DNA from: Chryseobacterium pennae
GTDB lineage: Bacteria; Bacteroidota; Bacteroidia; Flavobacteriales; Weeksellaceae
Reading direction: 5' to 3'
Assembly (NCBI RefSeq): GCF_003385515.1
Contig: NZ_QNVT01000004.1
Span: 1 to 64,000, forward strand
DNA length: 64,000 nt
The notes beneath the pieces were generated by a model. The model was not told the origin of the DNA. It searched no databases and saw only the letters and a list, made by a program, of their open reading frames with translations. The translations under genes and the position numbers were made by a program. Shown piece by piece: positions 63,527 through 64,000 of this stretch; the first letter of the stretch is position 1, and each line of letters opens with the position of its first letter.

Positions 63527-63581
63527 AATAATAGTACAATACAATATCAAAACCCGAAGTCGTAGAGATTTCGGGTTTTTT
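63501..63581 (+). promoter_or_regulatory. Attenuator structure of the second leader
   Basis: Terminator form: 13-bp stem AAAACCCGAAGTC (63549-63561) / GATTTCGGGTTTT (63567-63579) with T-run. Antiterminator form: GGCTTCG-C-GGTTT (63501-63513, within the leader ORF) pairs with AAACC-CGAAGTC (63550-63561), 12 pairs with one bulged C. The two are mutually exclusive because they share the terminator's 5' arm. Confidence 0.6.
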
Positions 63582-63785
63582 ATTGCGCAATATTTCAAAA
63601 CTCACATTCAGTTTCCCCGAAATCTTTTTAAGTGTTATTAAGAACAGAATAGGATGAGGTTTTACCCTCAAATGATAGCTGTTCATCATTATTAATTCAT
63701 TCAACTAGTGTTTTAGTTGATTAAGAAAATAGATTAAGAGCAGGTTCAATATTTTGGATTTTGTATCTGATATCTTGTGTCTTAC
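63582..63785. other. Gap between leader terminator and the partial gene
   Basis: No gene is supported. A small inverted repeat TCAACTA/TAGTTGA lies near 63702-63720. No clear promoter for the following gene was seen, so it may depend on read-through of the attenuator. Confidence 0.4.
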
Positions 63786-64000
63786 ATGGAAAATGATAAC
63801 CTTCTGTCTTACCGGCTGAGAAGCCTGAGAAGCAGAAAAAGAACAATAAAAAAAGATGTAGAAAAGCAGATAAGAAGAAAGTATCAACGTAGTAATAAAC
63901 TTTGTGATATCAAAAGAAATATCCCATGGATTCCTTTAGACGAACCTTATCAGAGAGGATTTGTAAGATTCTTTGCCGTTAGGGAAGATGTAATGAGATC
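63786..64000 (+). CDS. Unknown conserved-looking protein (5' part only)
   Basis: Open from ATG at 63786 to the window edge (71 codons, no stop); an in-frame TGA lies just upstream. It begins MENDNLLSYRLRSLRSRKRT and is very rich in Arg and Lys, followed by an ordered-looking NIPWIPLDEPYQRGFVRFFA and VREDVMRS. I recall similar uncharacterised proteins in Flavobacteriia but know no function. The basic N-terminus might contact nucleic acid. It lies 260 nt after an attenuator-like leader whose expected target would be an amino-acid biosynthesis gene, which this does not resemble. Confidence 0.75.
   Translation, partial: MENDNLLSYRLRSLRSRKRTIKKDVEKQIRRKYQRSNKLCDIKRNIPWIPLDEPYQRGFVRFFAVREDVMR

Noticed and set aside
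63489..63704. A 71-codon minus-strand frame over the leader terminator
   Set aside because: It overlaps the leader peptide and terminator hairpin, has no family resemblance and starts in the gap without a promoter.

Overview
The window looks like a chromosome segment of a Chryseobacterium-like member of the Weeksellaceae (Flavobacteriia, Bacteroidota). The reasons are the AT-rich DNA, the repeated TAnnTTTG (-7) promoters often with TTTG about 17-24 nt upstream, 5' leaders without clear Shine-Dalgarno sequences, type IX secretion (T9SS) C-terminal sorting domains, PorD/DUF4835 next to recN, and a prolyl oligopeptidase of the Elizabethkingia/Chryseobacterium type. The assignment is an inference from family knowledge; no database was searched.

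Layout. 1-1155: two identical tRNA-Asn genes flank about 0.95 kb that holds only a possible decayed ORF. 1206-6317: rseP, a small beta-barrel-like protein, a nitrilase-family amidase, and an inward-reading sulfur/persulfide operon (MBL-rhodanese, rhodanese lipoprotein, thioredoxin). About 6400-10060 is an accessory island: a probable aerolysin-like pore-forming protein with a small hydrophilic partner, five tandem copies of a 218-232 bp noncoding repeat directly upstream, and the remains of an IS982-like transposase. 10095-18518: a HerA-like ATPase, two delta-60-repeat surface proteins, an epsilon-type exonuclease fused to a degenerate GIY-YIG domain, and lysA behind what looks like a complete lysine attenuator. 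18855-29863: poxB, TonB-C-like secreted proteins, and miaB followed by a sigma-54 activator, lptE and a Glu-rich TPR protein. 30181-38799: rnpA-tcdA-tatD, a divergent TetR gene, bamD-rpoZ-coaBC-porD, an orphan bacteriocin-like precursor and recN. 38871-43535: divergent class II and class I fumarases, a small membrane protein and an AraC regulator. 43630-51736: two T9SS cargo proteins (FISUMP, GH13 amylase) and a SAM-I riboswitch leading into a TonB receptor-permease pair. 51884-64000: prfA, secreted peptidases (S9, M12B-like, M28), methylmalonyl-CoA mutase, a lipoprotein, a second attenuator-like leader with no matching biosynthetic gene, and a partial unknown gene.

Most genes are core chromosomal functions with tight operons and strong bidirectional terminators. 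The parts most worth following up are the toxin/repeat island, the two leader-peptide attenuators that share the start context CGAAGCAATG, the SAM-riboswitch-controlled import operon, and the orphan Cys-rich peptide.
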